Shown here piece after piece: positions 17,192-26,531 of a stretch of 64,000 nt of DNA. The stretch comes from Sphingopyxis sp. (GTDB lineage Bacteria; Pseudomonadota; Alphaproteobacteria; Sphingomonadales; Sphingomonadaceae). The first letter of the stretch is position 1, and every line of letters starts with the position of its first letter. Both the position numbers and the translations under genes were made by a program. The stretch covers positions 124,001 through 188,000 of the forward strand of contig NVXM01000002.1 of assembly GCA_002733865.1 (NCBI GenBank). The letters run 5' to 3'. Under the pieces are notes generated by a model, which was given only the letters and a program-made list of their open reading frames with translations, made no database searches and had not been told where the DNA came from.

Positions 17192-18826
17192 ATGTATCAA
17201 TATGACCAATATGACCAGAAAATGGTCGACACGCGGGTCGAAGAATTCCGCGACCAGGTTAAGCGCAGGCTTGCCGGCGATCTCACGGAAGATCAGTTCA
17301 AGCCTCTGCGGCTGATGAACGGACTCTATCTGCAACTCCACGCCTATATGCTACGGGTCGCCATTCCCTATGGCACACTGAATGGCAAGCAGATGCGGAT
17401 GCTCGGGCATATCGCCCGCAAATATGACCGGGATTACGGTCATTTCACTACCCGGCAGAATATCCAGTATAATTGGATCAAGCTGGAAGAAGCGCCCGAT
17501 CTTCTCGCTGAACTGGCCACTGTGGAAATGCATGCGATCCAGACCAGCGGCAATTGTATCCGCAATATATCGTCCGATCAATTCGCCGGCGCCACCGCCG
17601 ACGAAGTTGCCGATCCACGCCCGTGGGCAGAGATATTGCGGCAATGGTCGAGTTTTCACCCGGAATTTTCCTATCTGCCGCGCAAATTCAAATTTGCCGT
17701 TATCGCCAGCGATACCGATCGGGCTGCGATGCGGCTGCACGATATCGGTATCCAGCTGGTGAAAAATGAAGCCGGTGAACTCGGCGCAAAATTCTTCGTC
17801 GGTGGCGGCATGGGCCGTACGCCGATGATCGCGCCGGAAACCCGCAGCTTTGTTCCGGCGGATGAGCTGATCAGCTATGCCGAGGCCTGCCTGCGGGTCT
17901 ATAACCGCTACGGGCGTCGCGATAATAAATATAAGGCACGGATAAAGATCCTCGTGCACGAATTGGGTGCAGAGGAATATACCCGCCAGGTGGAAGAAGA
18001 ATTTGCCCACATGAAACAGCTGGGGCTCAATCCTCCAGTCGAAGAACTGGCGCGGATCACCGAATTTTTTGCCGACCCTCCGTTTGACAAACAGGCCAGC
18101 GATGATCTGGATCTCTCCGATCCCGATTTTGCGCTCTGGGTGGATCAGAACACCTCAGAGCACAAGCAGCCTGGCTATGCGATCGCGACCATCAGCCTGA
18201 AACCGCGTGGCGGCATTCCCGGCGATGCGACGTCGGCCCAGATCGACCTTATGGCGGATCTGGCAGAGCAGTACAGCTTCGACGAACTGCGTGTCACGCA
18301 CAGCCAGAATATCGTTCTGCCGCACGTGAAGAAAAGTGACCTTTACGCGATCTGGCAAAAGCTGGACGAAGCAGGCCTGGCACCAGCCAATCTCGATCTG
18401 ATCACCGACAGCATCGCCTGTCCCGGCCTGGATTATTGCAGCCTCGCCAATGCCCGGTCGATTCCCCTGGCCCAGAAAATCAGCGAACGTTTCGCTGATC
18501 TAGGCCGCCAGCGGGAACTGGGCGAACTGAAGCTGAAGATATCGGGCTGCATCAATGCCTGCGGCCATCATCACGCCGGCCACATCGGTATCTTGGGTGT
18601 CGATCGGAAGGGCACGGAAAATTACCAGCTGCTGCTCGGCGGATCCGGCGCTGAGGATGCCAGCCTTGGCAAGATAACCGGCCCCGGCTTTGACGAAGAT
18701 GGTGTGATCGACGCGATCGAAACCGTTACCGATCTCTATCTTGACCAACGCGAGGATGGAGAACGGTTTATCGATACCTATCGCCGGGTTGGCATGGAAA
18801 AGTTCAAGGAGGCCATATATGGTTGA
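17192..18826 (+). CDS. cysI: Assimilatory sulfite (nitrite/sulfite) reductase, hemoprotein subunit
   Basis: Siroheme and [4Fe-4S] enzyme of 544 residues reducing sulfite to sulfide (six electrons). The cluster/siroheme cysteines are C410 and C416 (CPGLDYC) and C453 and C457 (CINAC, followed by GHHHAGH). Early RQNIQYNW and GNCIRNISSDQFAG match the ferredoxin-like half-domains. It sits among cobA, DUF2849, DUF934 and cysH, which fixes sulfite rather than nitrite as likely substrate. No flavoprotein CysJ is encoded here, so the electron donor (ferredoxin or another reductase) must come from elsewhere. The stop overlaps the next start by 8 bp. Confidence 0.94.
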   Translation: MYQYDQYDQKMVDTRVEEFRDQVKRRLAGDLTEDQFKPLRLMNGLYLQLHAYMLRVAIPYGTLNGKQMRMLGHIARKYDRDYGHFTTRQNIQYNWIKLEEAPDLLAELATVEMHAIQTSGNCIRNISSDQFAGATADEVADPRPWAEILRQWSSFHPEFSYLPRKFKFAVIASDTDRAAMRLHDIGIQLVKNEAGELGAKFFVGGGMGRTPMIAPETRSFVPADELISYAEACLRVYNRYGRRDNKYKARIKILVHELGAEEYTRQVEEEFAHMKQLGLNPPVEELARITEFFADPPFDKQASDDLDLSDPDFALWVDQNTSEHKQPGYAIATISLKPRGGIPGDATSAQIDLMADLAEQYSFDELRVTHSQNIVLPHVKKSDLYAIWQKLDEAGLAPANLDLITDSIACPGLDYCSLANARSIPLAQKISERFADLGRQRELGELKLKISGCINACGHHHAGHIGILGVDRKGTENYQLLLGGSGAEDASLGKITGPGFDEDGVIDAIETVTDLYLDQREDGERFIDTYRRVGMEKFKEAIYG

Positions 18827-19244
18827 TGCAATCCGTTTGCGCGATGACGAGCTCCATGAAGAGCCGGCGGTTTCGCTGGAGTCTTTTCTGGAACAGTCGA
18901 ACGCGACAGCCGTCCGTATAGAAGCTGGCGAAGATGCCCGGCAGTTGCTCCCCTATCTTGATCGCCTGTCGCTGGTTGAAGTCAGCTTCCCGGTGTTCGG
19001 TGACGGTCGCGGCTATTCTTCAGCGCAAATATTGCGCGAGTCTGGCTACACCGGAGAATTGCGTGCCAGTGGCGACGTGCTGGTCGACCAGGTCGCCTAT
19101 ATGCGGCGGTGCGGTTTTGACGCTTTTGCACCTGACTCACCGATCAATCCCAAACATATGGAAGAGGCGTTGACGCGCTACGAACATGTCTATCAAGCAA
19201 CAACAGACCAGCGCACCCCGATCTGGAGACTCCGCCATGGGTGA
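18819..19244 (+). CDS. DUF934 protein of the sulfite reductase operon
   Basis: Protein of 141 residues matching DUF934 (VSFPVFGDGRGYSSAQILRE, then GDVLVDQVAYMRRCGFDAF). The family is encoded beside cysI/cysH in many proteobacteria and its biochemical role is not established. The ATG at 18819 follows AAGGAGG closely and overlaps the cysI stop by 8 bp. The 3' end overlaps the cysH start by 8 bp. Coupling on both sides suggests it is made in step with the reductase. No catalytic motif is visible. Confidence 0.9.
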   Translation: MVDAIRLRDDELHEEPAVSLESFLEQSNATAVRIEAGEDARQLLPYLDRLSLVEVSFPVFGDGRGYSSAQILRESGYTGELRASGDVLVDQVAYMRRCGFDAFAPDSPINPKHMEEALTRYEHVYQATTDQRTPIWRLRHG

Positions 19245-20019
19245 TGCAGCGAGAAAAATCGATACAATCGACGTTCGCCCGGATTTTACCCAGGCAGACG
19301 CGGATGCTCTCAATCAGCGCTTTGAGGGAGTCGACACCACAACCATGCTGACAACCCTTTTTGATGAGCGTCAGCTGGGCGAAGTCGCTGTTGTTTCCTC
19401 CTTTGGTACTGAAAGCGCGGTGCTGCTGCATCTCGTGGCTCAGGTCGATCGGACGATTCCGGTGACCTTTGTCGATACGCTTAAAATGTTCCCGGAAACG
19501 CTCGCCTACCGCGAAACTCTAGTGAAGAAACTTGGCCTCAAGAACAGCAATGTCGTGGAGCCCGATCCGAAAGTGCTGGCAGAGAAAGACGAAAATGGTC
19601 TGCGCTGGTCTTTTGATCCGGATGGCTGCTGCGAGATCCGCAAGGTCGAGCCGCTGGCCCGCGCGAAGGCCGGTCTCAATAGCTGGATTTCAGGCCGCAA
19701 GGCGTTCCAGTCGGTGACTCGCAACAATATACCGCGCTTCGAGATTGACGATGGCCGGCTGAAAATCAATCCGCTGGGCGACTGGATCAAGGACGATCTG
19801 GAAGCCTATTTCGAGAAACATGATCTGCCGCGCCATCCCCTGGAAGCAGAAGGATATCTGTCGGTCGGCTGCGCGCCCTGCACATCCAAGGTCCTACCCG
19901 GCGAAGATCCCCGCGCTGGACGCTGGCGCGGATGGGACAAGTCTGAATGCGGGATTCACGAAGATGTGACAGCATTGCCGGATGCGGATGATAATGGAGC
20001 GAATGACCCGATTTTCTGA
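19237..20019 (+). CDS. cysH: Adenylyl-sulfate (APS-type) reductase
   Basis: Thioredoxin-dependent reductase of 260 residues releasing sulfite from an adenylated sulfate. The PP-loop is SSFGTESAV. Two Cys pairs, C131/C132 (CCEIRKVEPL) and C212/C215 (CAPC), are the [4Fe-4S] ligands that distinguish APS reductase from the cluster-free PAPS enzyme. The catalytic Cys is C238 (SECGIH). The presence of the cluster pairs therefore argues for APS as substrate, even though genes are often named PAPS reductase. The ATG at 19237 overlaps the DUF934 stop; a start at 19186 is possible. Sulfate activation genes (cysD, cysN) are not in the window. Confidence 0.92.
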   Translation: MGDAARKIDTIDVRPDFTQADADALNQRFEGVDTTTMLTTLFDERQLGEVAVVSSFGTESAVLLHLVAQVDRTIPVTFVDTLKMFPETLAYRETLVKKLGLKNSNVVEPDPKVLAEKDENGLRWSFDPDGCCEIRKVEPLARAKAGLNSWISGRKAFQSVTRNNIPRFEIDDGRLKINPLGDWIKDDLEAYFEKHDLPRHPLEAEGYLSVGCAPCTSKVLPGEDPRAGRWRGWDKSECGIHEDVTALPDADDNGANDPIF

Positions 20020-20112
20020 CCGGCCATTGCTTGCCGACCGCATAAAATTTAAGTGAGTAGAAAATCCGCGGCGGCAATGGATAGCGTCGCGGTTTCTTGC
20101 GACGGACCCGGT

Positions 20113-21612
20113 CTAATATTCCTCCGGACCGTCGCCATAGGCCAGATCACCAAATTTGGTAAATTCGCTCAGGAAGCTGAGGTTGATATTGCCGGTCGAG
20201 CCCTGCCGGTTCTTGGCGACAATCACGGTCGCCTTGTTCACCTTGCTCTGGTGATCGGTTTCCCATGCAGAATATTTGGCAATCTGCTCCGGCGTTGAAT
20301 TGCCGTCGGGCTGGTCGGGCTTGATCGCGAGATGATAATATTCCTCACGGAAAATGAACATCACGATATCAGCATCCTGCTCGATCGAACCGGACTCGCG
20401 CAAATCGGACAGTTGCGGACGTTTGTCTTCACGACTTTCCACCGCACGGCTCAGCTGCGATAGCGCCATCACCGGCACTTGCAGTTCTTTCGCAAGGGTC
20501 TTCAACCCACGACTGATCTCGGAAATTTCATTGACCCGGTTGTCGTTTGCGCGGCCCGAGCCCTGCAACAGCTGGAGATAGTCAACCACGATCAGGCCAA
20601 TGCCCTGCCGCCGCTGCAGCCGTCTGGCCCGGGTCCGCAATGCGGCAATCGTAAGTGCCGGCGTATCGTCGATAAACAAGGGTAAGTCCTGCAATTCGCG
20701 CGATGCCATGGCAAGCCGGTGCATTTCGTCCCGGCTGATCGATCCCATCCTCAGTTTTTCCGAGCTGATTTCCGCCTGCTCGGACAAAATTCTCGTTGCG
20801 AGCTGATCCGCCGACATTTCAAGACTGAAAAAAGCCGTTCTCGCACCGAGAGAATCCTCTGGGGCGATACCATCTTCCATATCTCGGCGGAACCGATTGG
20901 CAGCGTTGAAAGCAATGTTGGTCGCCAGCGATGTCTTGCCCATGCCCGGACGTCCGGCAAGGATCAGCAAATCGCTTTTGTGCAGGCCGCCCATTTTGGC
21001 GTTGACGTCGGTCAGGCCGGTCGTGATGCCGGACACCTTGCCACCGCTGTTAAACGCGCGCTCGACATTGTTCAGCGCCTCGGTCGATGCCTGCAGGAAC
21101 GATCGCACACCACCTTCCTGCGCTTCGCCTTCGGACACGCGGTACAGTGCCGTTTCCGCTTCTTCGATCTGCTCTTTCGGATCCACGGTCTCGCTGGTGT
21201 CCAACGCGCTTTCGACCAATGTCCGCCCCACACTGACCAATTCCCGCAGCAACGCCAGATCATATATCTGATTGGCAAAGTCACGGGCACCGATCAAACC
21301 GGCACCATCCCCGGTCAGTTTTGCAAGATAGGATGGTCCGCCCAGCGCCCGCATCGCTTCGTCCGACTCGAAATAGGGCTTCAGCGTCACCGGCGTGACA
21401 ACCATATTCTTGTCGAGCAATTTCAGCGCCTGCTCGTAAATCCTACCATGCAGCGGCTCGTAAAAATGCTCTGGCCGCAGCCGAATCTGCACATCTTCCG
21501 CAACCCGGTTGTCGATCAGCAGTGCGCCAAGGAAAGTCGCCTCCGCCTCGACATTGCGCGGCAGGCGCTGACCTTCATTCTCATCATTCTCGAAACGCAT
21601 CAATTCGACCAT
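20113..21612 (-). CDS. dnaB: Replicative DNA helicase
   Basis: Hexameric RecA-fold helicase of 499 residues that unwinds DNA at the replication fork. The N-terminal DnaB domain ([17 protein letters not shown], residues 19-35) is followed by the linker and the C-terminal ATPase with Walker [10 protein letters not shown] (220-228), [29 protein letters not shown] (Walker B) and [16 protein letters not shown]. Length is normal and there is no intein. Two starts are possible (21612 and 21600); the first is used here. It is divergent from UPF0262, with a GAATCGATTC element between them. Confidence 0.96.
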   Translation of the reverse strand: MVELMRFENDENEGQRLPRNVEAEATFLGALLIDNRVAEDVQIRLRPEHFYEPLHGRIYEQALKLLDKNMVVTPVTLKPYFESDEAMRALGGPSYLAKLTGDGAGLIGARDFANQIYDLALLRELVSVGRTLVESALDTSETVDPKEQIEEAETALYRVSEGEAQEGGVRSFLQASTEALNNVERAFNSGGKVSGITTGLTDVNAKMGGLHKSDLLILAGRPGMGKTSLATNIAFNAANRFRRDMEDGIAPEDSLGARTAFFSLEMSADQLATRILSEQAEISSEKLRMGSISRDEMHRLAMASRELQDLPLFIDDTPALTIAALRTRARRLQRRQGIGLIVVDYLQLLQGSGRANDNRVNEISEISRGLKTLAKELQVPVMALSQLSRAVESREDKRPQLSDLRESGSIEQDADIVMFIFREEYYHLAIKPDQPDGNSTPEQIAKYSAWETDHQSKVNKATVIVAKNRQGSTGNINLSFLSEFTKFGDLAYGDGPEEY

Positions 21613-21629
21613 GCTTCTTCATCGACGCT

Positions 21630-21639
21630 GAATCGATTC
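21630..21639. promoter_or_regulatory. Two abutting GANTC sites (GAATCGATTC) upstream of dnaB
   Basis: Two CcrM recognition sites lie back to back in a 10-bp palindrome, 17 bp upstream of the dnaB start in the 149-bp gap shared with the UPF0262 gene. GANTC is the CcrM methylation site and a ccrM gene is in this window, so methylation state could affect dnaB transcription. This is inference. Confidence 0.35.
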
Positions 21640-21761
21640 TGGGCAAGGGGCCGCTGCCAAAATCCGGAAACTGTCGGGGACAGTCCTGTGGAAAAATATC
21701 TGTCGCGGTCTGTGCTGCAAAAACCCTTGTCCTGAGCTCGGCGCTGCGGCAACAGGGCGGA

Positions 21762-22244
21762 ATGTCTGATCCGCGCATCATATCCGTCGAACTCGACGAG
21801 GCCACGATATTGTGGCGTAACGCCGATATCGAGCAGGAACGGCGCATCGCGATCTTTGATCTGATCGAAGAAAACCATTTCAAGCCGCTGAAGCAACATG
21901 CCGATGGCTACGCCGGGCCCTACCAGCTTCAGCTTAGTGTTCAGGAAGGCCGCCTGGTGATTTCGATCGGCCGCGAAAATGGCGAGCCATTAGAGACACT
22001 AATTCTCGCGCTTGGCCGGTTTCGGCGACCGATCCGCGACTATTTCGCGATCTGCGACAGCTATTATCAGGCAATCCGGAAGGCCAGCGCCGCAGAAATT
22101 GAAACCATTGATATGGCCCGACGCGGAGTCCATGATCAGGGGGCTGAACTGCTGGTCGAACGGCTGGAGGGAAAGATCGAGGTTGATTTCAAGACCGCTC
22201 GACGCCTCTTCACATTAATCTGCGTTCTGCATATCAAAAATTGA
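21762..22244 (+). CDS. UPF0262 family protein
   Basis: Cytosolic protein of 160 residues, the usual length for this alphaproteobacterial family of unknown function. Recognisable stretches are [43 protein letters not shown] and [39 protein letters not shown]. The start at 21762 is chosen because it gives the conserved N-terminus ([13 protein letters not shown]) and has GGGCGG just upstream. A gene of unknown role follows 30 bp downstream on the same strand. Confidence 0.93.
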   Translation: MSDPRIISVELDEATILWRNADIEQERRIAIFDLIEENHFKPLKQHADGYAGPYQLQLSVQEGRLVISIGRENGEPLETLILALGRFRRPIRDYFAICDSYYQAIRKASAAEIETIDMARRGVHDQGAELLVERLEGKIEVDFKTARRLFTLICVLHIKN

Positions 22245-22274
22245 GTCTTTTCCGCTGCGTATCAGGGAATCAGG

Positions 22275-22967
22275 GTGGCTAATCGTACCATAAGAAAAAC
22301 ACTGTTGAGTTTTGCCACGATCATCGTGGTGCTGCTGGTGATCGCTTTCATTCTGCGCAATATCGCGGTCACCTGGGCACCCGCTCGCGATCAATATCCA
22401 GTACAGGGCATTTCGGTGGATCAAAGCCATGGCAAGATTACTTGGCATGTCGCGGGCGCGACCGGGGTCGATTTCGCCTATATCAGGGCAACGGCCGGAG
22501 CCGACCTGCGGGACCGGAATTTCGCCGAGAACATGAAGGGGGCTCGCGAGGCCGGGATTCGCTACGGCGCGTTCCATGAATATTCGCTCTGTCGCCTGGC
22601 GACCGATCAGGCGACAATCTTCGTCACCACTGTCCCGCGTGGCGAAAACATGCTGCCACCGGCGGTTCGACTGAGCTTTGACAACGACTGCGGAGACCGG
22701 CCCGGTCGCGCTCTGGTGCTCAGCGAACTGAACACGTTTCTCAACCAGATCGAATCCCATAGCGGCAAGCCTGCGATCATCGAAGTCTCGCGCGAGTTCG
22801 AAGAACTCTACAATATCAGCAGCGGGATCGACCGGACATTCTGGCTCGAAGAGAATTTTTTTCCGCCCGACTATGCCACCAAACCCTGGGTGATGTGGCG
22901 GGCTTCCGACATGCGCCGTATCAGCGGGGTTGACGGCCCGATAAACTGGAACGTAGTGCGGCCATGA
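22275..22967 (+). CDS. GH25-like membrane-anchored protein with degenerate active site
   Basis: Protein of 230 residues with a cytoplasmic Lys/Arg-rich start, one membrane helix (about 11-30), and a periplasmic GH25 (Chalaropsis lysozyme) domain (about 43-228). The fold is visible as [48 protein letters not shown] and the C-terminal [15 protein letters not shown]. The first Asp (D49) is kept, but the D-x-E that does catalysis in active members is R132-x-S134 here, the Glu of the usual KATEG is Ala, and the late Asp is N224. It may therefore bind rather than cut peptidoglycan. Start is GTG at 22275 with AGGG nearby. It lies 19 bp before dcd. Confidence 0.85.
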   Translation: MANRTIRKTLLSFATIIVVLLVIAFILRNIAVTWAPARDQYPVQGISVDQSHGKITWHVAGATGVDFAYIRATAGADLRDRNFAENMKGAREAGIRYGAFHEYSLCRLATDQATIFVTTVPRGENMLPPAVRLSFDNDCGDRPGRALVLSELNTFLNQIESHSGKPAIIEVSREFEELYNISSGIDRTFWLEENFFPPDYATKPWVMWRASDMRRISGVDGPINWNVVRP

Positions 22968-22986
22968 TTACCAGCAGGAAAACGAT

Positions 22987-23541
22987 ATGAGCATTTTGTC
23001 AGACCGATGGATCCGCGATGAGGCGCAACGCTCCGGTATGATTGAGCCTTTTGTCGAGGGCCAGAAACGGGAAGGATGCATCAGCTATGGCCTTTCTTCC
23101 TATGGCTATGACGCCCGGGTCTCTGATGAATTCAAGATCTTCACCAATGTCGACAACGCCATCGTCGATCCCAAGAATTTCGCTGAGAATAGCTTCGTCG
23201 ATCGCAAAACCGACTGTTGCATCATTCCGCCGAACAGTTTCGCGCTGGCTCGCACCGTTGAATATTTCCGGATTCCCCGCGATGTCCTGGTGATCTGCCT
23301 TGGCAAATCGACCTATGCCCGCTGTGGAATCATCGTCAATGTCACGCCGCTCGAACCCGAATGGGAGGGCCATGTCACCTTGGAATTTTCCAATACCAGC
23401 CCCCTCCCCGCGAAAGTCTATGCCAATGAAGGTGCCTGCCAGTTTCTGTTCCTGAAGGGCAACGAGCCCTGCGAAACGAGCTATGCCGACCGGGCCGGGA
23501 AATATATGCGGCAAAAAGGTGTGACTCTGCCAAAACTGTAG
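22987..23541 (+). CDS. dcd: dCTP deaminase
   Basis: Cytosolic enzyme of 184 residues deaminating dCTP to dUTP, the precursor of dTMP. Full family length. Signatures are [14 protein letters not shown] near the start, [50 protein letters not shown] (with the catalytic Glu) and the C-terminal [14 protein letters not shown], which closes over the triphosphate. It follows the GH25-like gene by 19 bp. Confident assignment. Confidence 0.97.
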   Translation: MSILSDRWIRDEAQRSGMIEPFVEGQKREGCISYGLSSYGYDARVSDEFKIFTNVDNAIVDPKNFAENSFVDRKTDCCIIPPNSFALARTVEYFRIPRDVLVICLGKSTYARCGIIVNVTPLEPEWEGHVTLEFSNTSPLPAKVYANEGACQFLFLKGNEPCETSYADRAGKYMRQKGVTLPKL

Positions 23542-23579
23542 GCCATAAATGGCGCAAAATATAATCTAGGAGCCCCGCA

Positions 23580-24761
23580 ATGTCTGAAGCACCTGAGTTT
23601 GACGTCATCATCTATGGTTCAACCGGCTATACCGGACGTCTGGTAGCGGAATATATGGTCCAGCAATATGGCGGCGCCAAAAATGCGGCCAAATGGGCGA
23701 TGGCCGGACGCAGTCTCGAAAAACTGCAAGAGGTTCGCGATCTGATCGGCGCGCCGGAGGATACGCCGCTGGTAGTTGCTGATTCCGATGATCCCGCATC
23801 GATCGACATGATGGCAAGCCGGACCAAGGTGGTGCTGACGACGGTTGGTCCGTATCAATTATATGGTGATGAAGTTGTCGCGGCCTGTGTGAAGCACGGG
23901 ACGCATTATGTGGATCTTTGCGGCGAGCCGGGATGGATGCGCGAGATGATTGACAAACATCATACGGCTGCTGAAGAATCCGGTGCACAGATCTGTTTTT
24001 CCTGCGGATTTGACTCAATCCCTTTCGACCTCGGGGTTTTGATGCTGCAGCAGCATATGCAGAAAAAATTCGGCAAGCCGGCTAGCCGGATCCGCGGCCG
24101 GGTGCGCGCGATGGAGGGTGCAGTCTCCGGCGGTACCGCAGCAAGCCTCGGTGCCACCATGAAAGCGCTGGCCAAAAACCCGTCTCTTGTAAAGATCCTG
24201 GGCAGCAGCTTTGGTCTCACACCCGGCTTCAAGGGGCCCGATCAGCCGAATATGCTGATCCCGAAATATGACAAGACGATCGACAGCTGGGTCGCTCCGT
24301 TCGTCATGGCACCGATCAACACGAAAAATGTCCACCGGACCAACTTTCTGCTCGATTTTCCTTACGGGAAAGAGTTCAAATATGATGAAATGGTTGTGAC
24401 CAGCCCGGGCGACCTTGGCAAACAAGCCGCCGAAATGATGGCCAAGGCCAATCCGTTCGGCGGCGATAACACTCCGAAGCCAGGCGAAGGCCCGACCAAG
24501 GAACAGCGTGAGAATGGCTATTATGACGTTGTTTTCATTGGCGAAACTGAAGCCGGCGAAAGCGCCAGCCTGAGCGTGAAGGGCGACAAGGATCCCGGCT
24601 ATGGATCGACCTCCAAGATGATCGCGGAATCGGCACTTTGTTTGGCCCAGGACAAGATCAGCCAGGGCGGCGGTGTCTGGACTGCCGGTGCGCTGATGGG
24701 TGAAAAGCTGATCAAGCGCCTGGAAGACAAAGCCGGACTGAGTTTCACTGCGGAAAACTGA
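23580..24761 (+). CDS. Saccharopine-dehydrogenase-like / trans-acting enoyl reductase family oxidoreductase
   Basis: Protein of 393 residues with an N-terminal NAD(P)-binding Rossmann fold (DVIIYGSTGYTGRLVAEYM, GxTGxTG type). Further on are VGPYQLYGDEVVAACVKHGTHYVDLCGEPGWM and CGFDSIPFDLG, all characteristic of the family that includes mycobacterial trans-acting enoyl reductase and eukaryotic SCCPDH. The true saccharopine substrate is unlikely because the lysine-biosynthetic ligands are not evident. It may act on lipid intermediates; the specific reaction is unknown. A GGAG-type ribosome-binding site lies just before the ATG. Confidence 0.85.
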   Translation: MSEAPEFDVIIYGSTGYTGRLVAEYMVQQYGGAKNAAKWAMAGRSLEKLQEVRDLIGAPEDTPLVVADSDDPASIDMMASRTKVVLTTVGPYQLYGDEVVAACVKHGTHYVDLCGEPGWMREMIDKHHTAAEESGAQICFSCGFDSIPFDLGVLMLQQHMQKKFGKPASRIRGRVRAMEGAVSGGTAASLGATMKALAKNPSLVKILGSSFGLTPGFKGPDQPNMLIPKYDKTIDSWVAPFVMAPINTKNVHRTNFLLDFPYGKEFKYDEMVVTSPGDLGKQAAEMMAKANPFGGDNTPKPGEGPTKEQRENGYYDVVFIGETEAGESASLSVKGDKDPGYGSTSKMIAESALCLAQDKISQGGGVWTAGALMGEKLIKRLEDKAGLSFTAEN

Positions 24762-24855
24762 AATTTTCAGCAGCCATTAAGATGATTATATGTCTATAGA
24801 GACGCGGCGGGATAAATTTCCACGTCACCCTTGAATCGCCCGTTCTCCAGACACA

Positions 24856-25635
24856 ATGTTAGGCATCATGCTCAAACGTCTTCTACGCCGACAAAAGCCC
24901 GCCAGGCCTATTGATAGCGCGACGATCCCGGAAGGGCGCCGCGTCTACGCGATCGGCGATGTGCACGGCCGCAATGATCTGTTGCAGGCGCTGCTCGACA
25001 ATATCTTCAAGGATGATCATGACCGGGGTCAGGCGAAGAGCGAAATCATCTTTCTCGGTGATCTGATTGATCGTGGTCCGGACAGCGCCGGGGTGCTGGA
25101 TACGGCGATGAGACTCAAGGCGGAAAGAGGCAATGTCCGCTTCCTGATGGGCAATCATGAAGAGGTCTATCTGGCCGCTGCCACCGGCGACGAAAAATCC
25201 GTCCGGTTTTTCAACCGCATTGGCGGACGCGAAACCATCCTGAGCTATGACATCACGATGAAGGAATATATTGAACTCGATATGCCGCAGTTGGCGGAGC
25301 GGATCCCGCAGCTATTCCCGCAAAACCACGTTGATTTCGTCGCCAGTTTTGAAGATCAGATCGTTATCGGCGATTATGCGTTTGTCCACGCTGGCGTCCG
25401 CCCGGGCGTCCCGCTTGCCGAACAGCGGCAAAAGGACCTGCGCTGGATCAGGGAAGAATTCCTGTCGACCGCGGAAGCCTATGAAAAGGTCATCGTTTAC
25501 GGCCATACGATAAACGACGACGTCCTCGAAACCGGTACGCGCATCGGTATCGACACGGGCGCCTATTATTCCGACAAGCTTACGGCGCTCGGCCTGCAAG
25601 GGTCGGACCGCTGGTATCTCGATACCGCCACGTAA
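24856..25635 (+). CDS. Serine/threonine protein phosphatase-like metallophosphoesterase
   Basis: PPP-type calcineurin-like phosphoesterase of 259 residues. The metal-binding motifs are GDVHGR (D35, H37), GDLIDRG (D69) and GNHE (N100, H101), followed by VHAGVRPG and VYGHT further on. These are the residues of the bacterial PrpA/Ppp branch acting on phosphoproteins or dinucleotides such as Ap4A. There is no signal peptide, so it is cytosolic. Two close ATGs exist (24856 and 24868). Substrate is undecided. It is convergent with ctrA and shares a hairpin terminator with it. Confidence 0.9.
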   Translation: MLGIMLKRLLRRQKPARPIDSATIPEGRRVYAIGDVHGRNDLLQALLDNIFKDDHDRGQAKSEIIFLGDLIDRGPDSAGVLDTAMRLKAERGNVRFLMGNHEEVYLAAATGDEKSVRFFNRIGGRETILSYDITMKEYIELDMPQLAERIPQLFPQNHVDFVASFEDQIVIGDYAFVHAGVRPGVPLAEQRQKDLRWIREEFLSTAEAYEKVIVYGHTINDDVLETGTRIGIDTGAYYSDKLTALGLQGSDRWYLDTAT

Positions 25636-25663
25636 AAATGGCAGAGCCGAGAGGCTCCGCCAT
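25633..25663 (-). terminator. Hairpin terminator between the phosphatase gene and ctrA
   Basis: The stem ATGGC(A)GAGCC / GGCTC(C)GCCAT with a GAGA loop (one A-C mismatch) lies between the convergent genes. On the minus strand it is followed by TTTTTA, fitting a ctrA terminator. The plus-strand side has only GTTATTCT, so it would be weak that way. Confidence 0.7.
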
Positions 25664-25708
25664 GTTATTCTGACAAGCAGATATTTTGGGTATTGAGAAC
25701 TACGCGGG

Positions 25709-26416
25709 TTAGGCGACTTGCGCGGTCGGTCCGGCTTCTTCTTCCATGTCCCGGAGCACATATCCCCTGCCCCAGACCGTTTCGATGTAATTTTCACCGC
25801 CGCAGGCCAGAGACAGCTTCTTGCGCAGTTTGCAAATGAAGACATCGATAATTTTGAGTTCGGGCTCGTCCATTCCGCCGTAAAGATGGTTGAGGAACAT
25901 TTCCTTGGTCAAGGTCGTTCCCTTTCGAAGGGACAACAGTTCAAGCATGGCATATTCCTTGCCGGTCAGGTGCACGCGATTGCCATCGACTTCAACGGTC
26001 TTCGCATCGAGGTTCACCGCGAGCTTGCCAGTACGGATTACGCTTTGCGAATGGCCCTTGGAGCGACGCACAACGGCATGGATGCGAGCGACCAGTTCAT
26101 CCCGGTGGAACGGCTTGGTGACATAGTCATCAGCGCCAAAGCCAAAGGAACGGACCTTGCTGTCCATTTCACTGATGCCGGAAAGAATGAGAACGGGTGT
26201 TTGCACTTTCGCCACCCGAAGCTTCTTGAGCACATCATAACCATGCATGTCTGGCAGGTTCAGATCGAGCAGGATGATATCATAATCATATAGCTTGCCC
26301 AGATCGAGGCCCTCTTCGCCGAGATCAGTGGTATATACGTTGAAACCTTCCGTCGTCAGCATCAGCTCGATCGCTTTTGCAGTCGTTGGTTCATCTTCAA
26401 TCAGCAGCACGCGCAT
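25709..26416 (-). CDS. ctrA: Cell-cycle response regulator CtrA
   Basis: OmpR-type two-component regulator of 235 residues, the master cell-cycle regulator of alphaproteobacteria; in Caulobacter it blocks the replication origin and activates motility, division and ccrM genes. Receiver domain: IEDEP, phospho-acceptor D51 in [14 protein letters not shown], and K in [25 protein letters not shown]. The DNA-binding winged helix (about 125-228) has [36 protein letters not shown]. The receiver and linker follow CtrA closely. ATG 26416 is chosen for the standard N-terminus. The last residues are QVA, less clearly the two-Ala proteolysis tag of Caulobacter. The upstream 363 bp carry five GANTC sites. 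Confidence 0.97.
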   Translation of the reverse strand: MRVLLIEDEPTTAKAIELMLTTEGFNVYTTDLGEEGLDLGKLYDYDIILLDLNLPDMHGYDVLKKLRVAKVQTPVLILSGISEMDSKVRSFGFGADDYVTKPFHRDELVARIHAVVRRSKGHSQSVIRTGKLAVNLDAKTVEVDGNRVHLTGKEYAMLELLSLRKGTTLTKEMFLNHLYGGMDEPELKIIDVFICKLRKKLSLACGGENYIETVWGRGYVLRDMEEEAGPTAQVA

Positions 26417-26482
26417 CAGGCAGCCCCTTTTTCTCAATTACTCAATCCAGATCGATCACTCGTCGATCCGATGGATCATTTA

Positions 26483-26490
26483 TTAACCAT
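26483..26490. promoter_or_regulatory. ctrA: TTAACCAT CtrA half-site upstream of ctrA
   Basis: TTAACCAT, a described CtrA half-site, lies 67 bp before the ctrA ATG. TTAA also occurs nearby at about 26511-26514 (GGTTAATTTTTT) and 26629-26632 (AGTTAATTTTTTT), two near-identical stretches. Autoregulation is known for Caulobacter ctrA; here it is inferred. Confidence 0.45.
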
Positions 26491-26531
26491 AAGATGAATG
26501 AACGTAAAAGGTTAATTTTTTCCTAAGGCAG

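Noticed and set aside
20060..20112. CGTCGC ... GCGACG hairpin downstream of dnaB and cysH
   Set aside because: No T-run follows it on either strand; it may be chance in GC-rich DNA.
20719..21735. 338-codon open frame opposite dnaB
   Set aside because: dnaB is unambiguous; the plus-strand frame has shadow-like composition.
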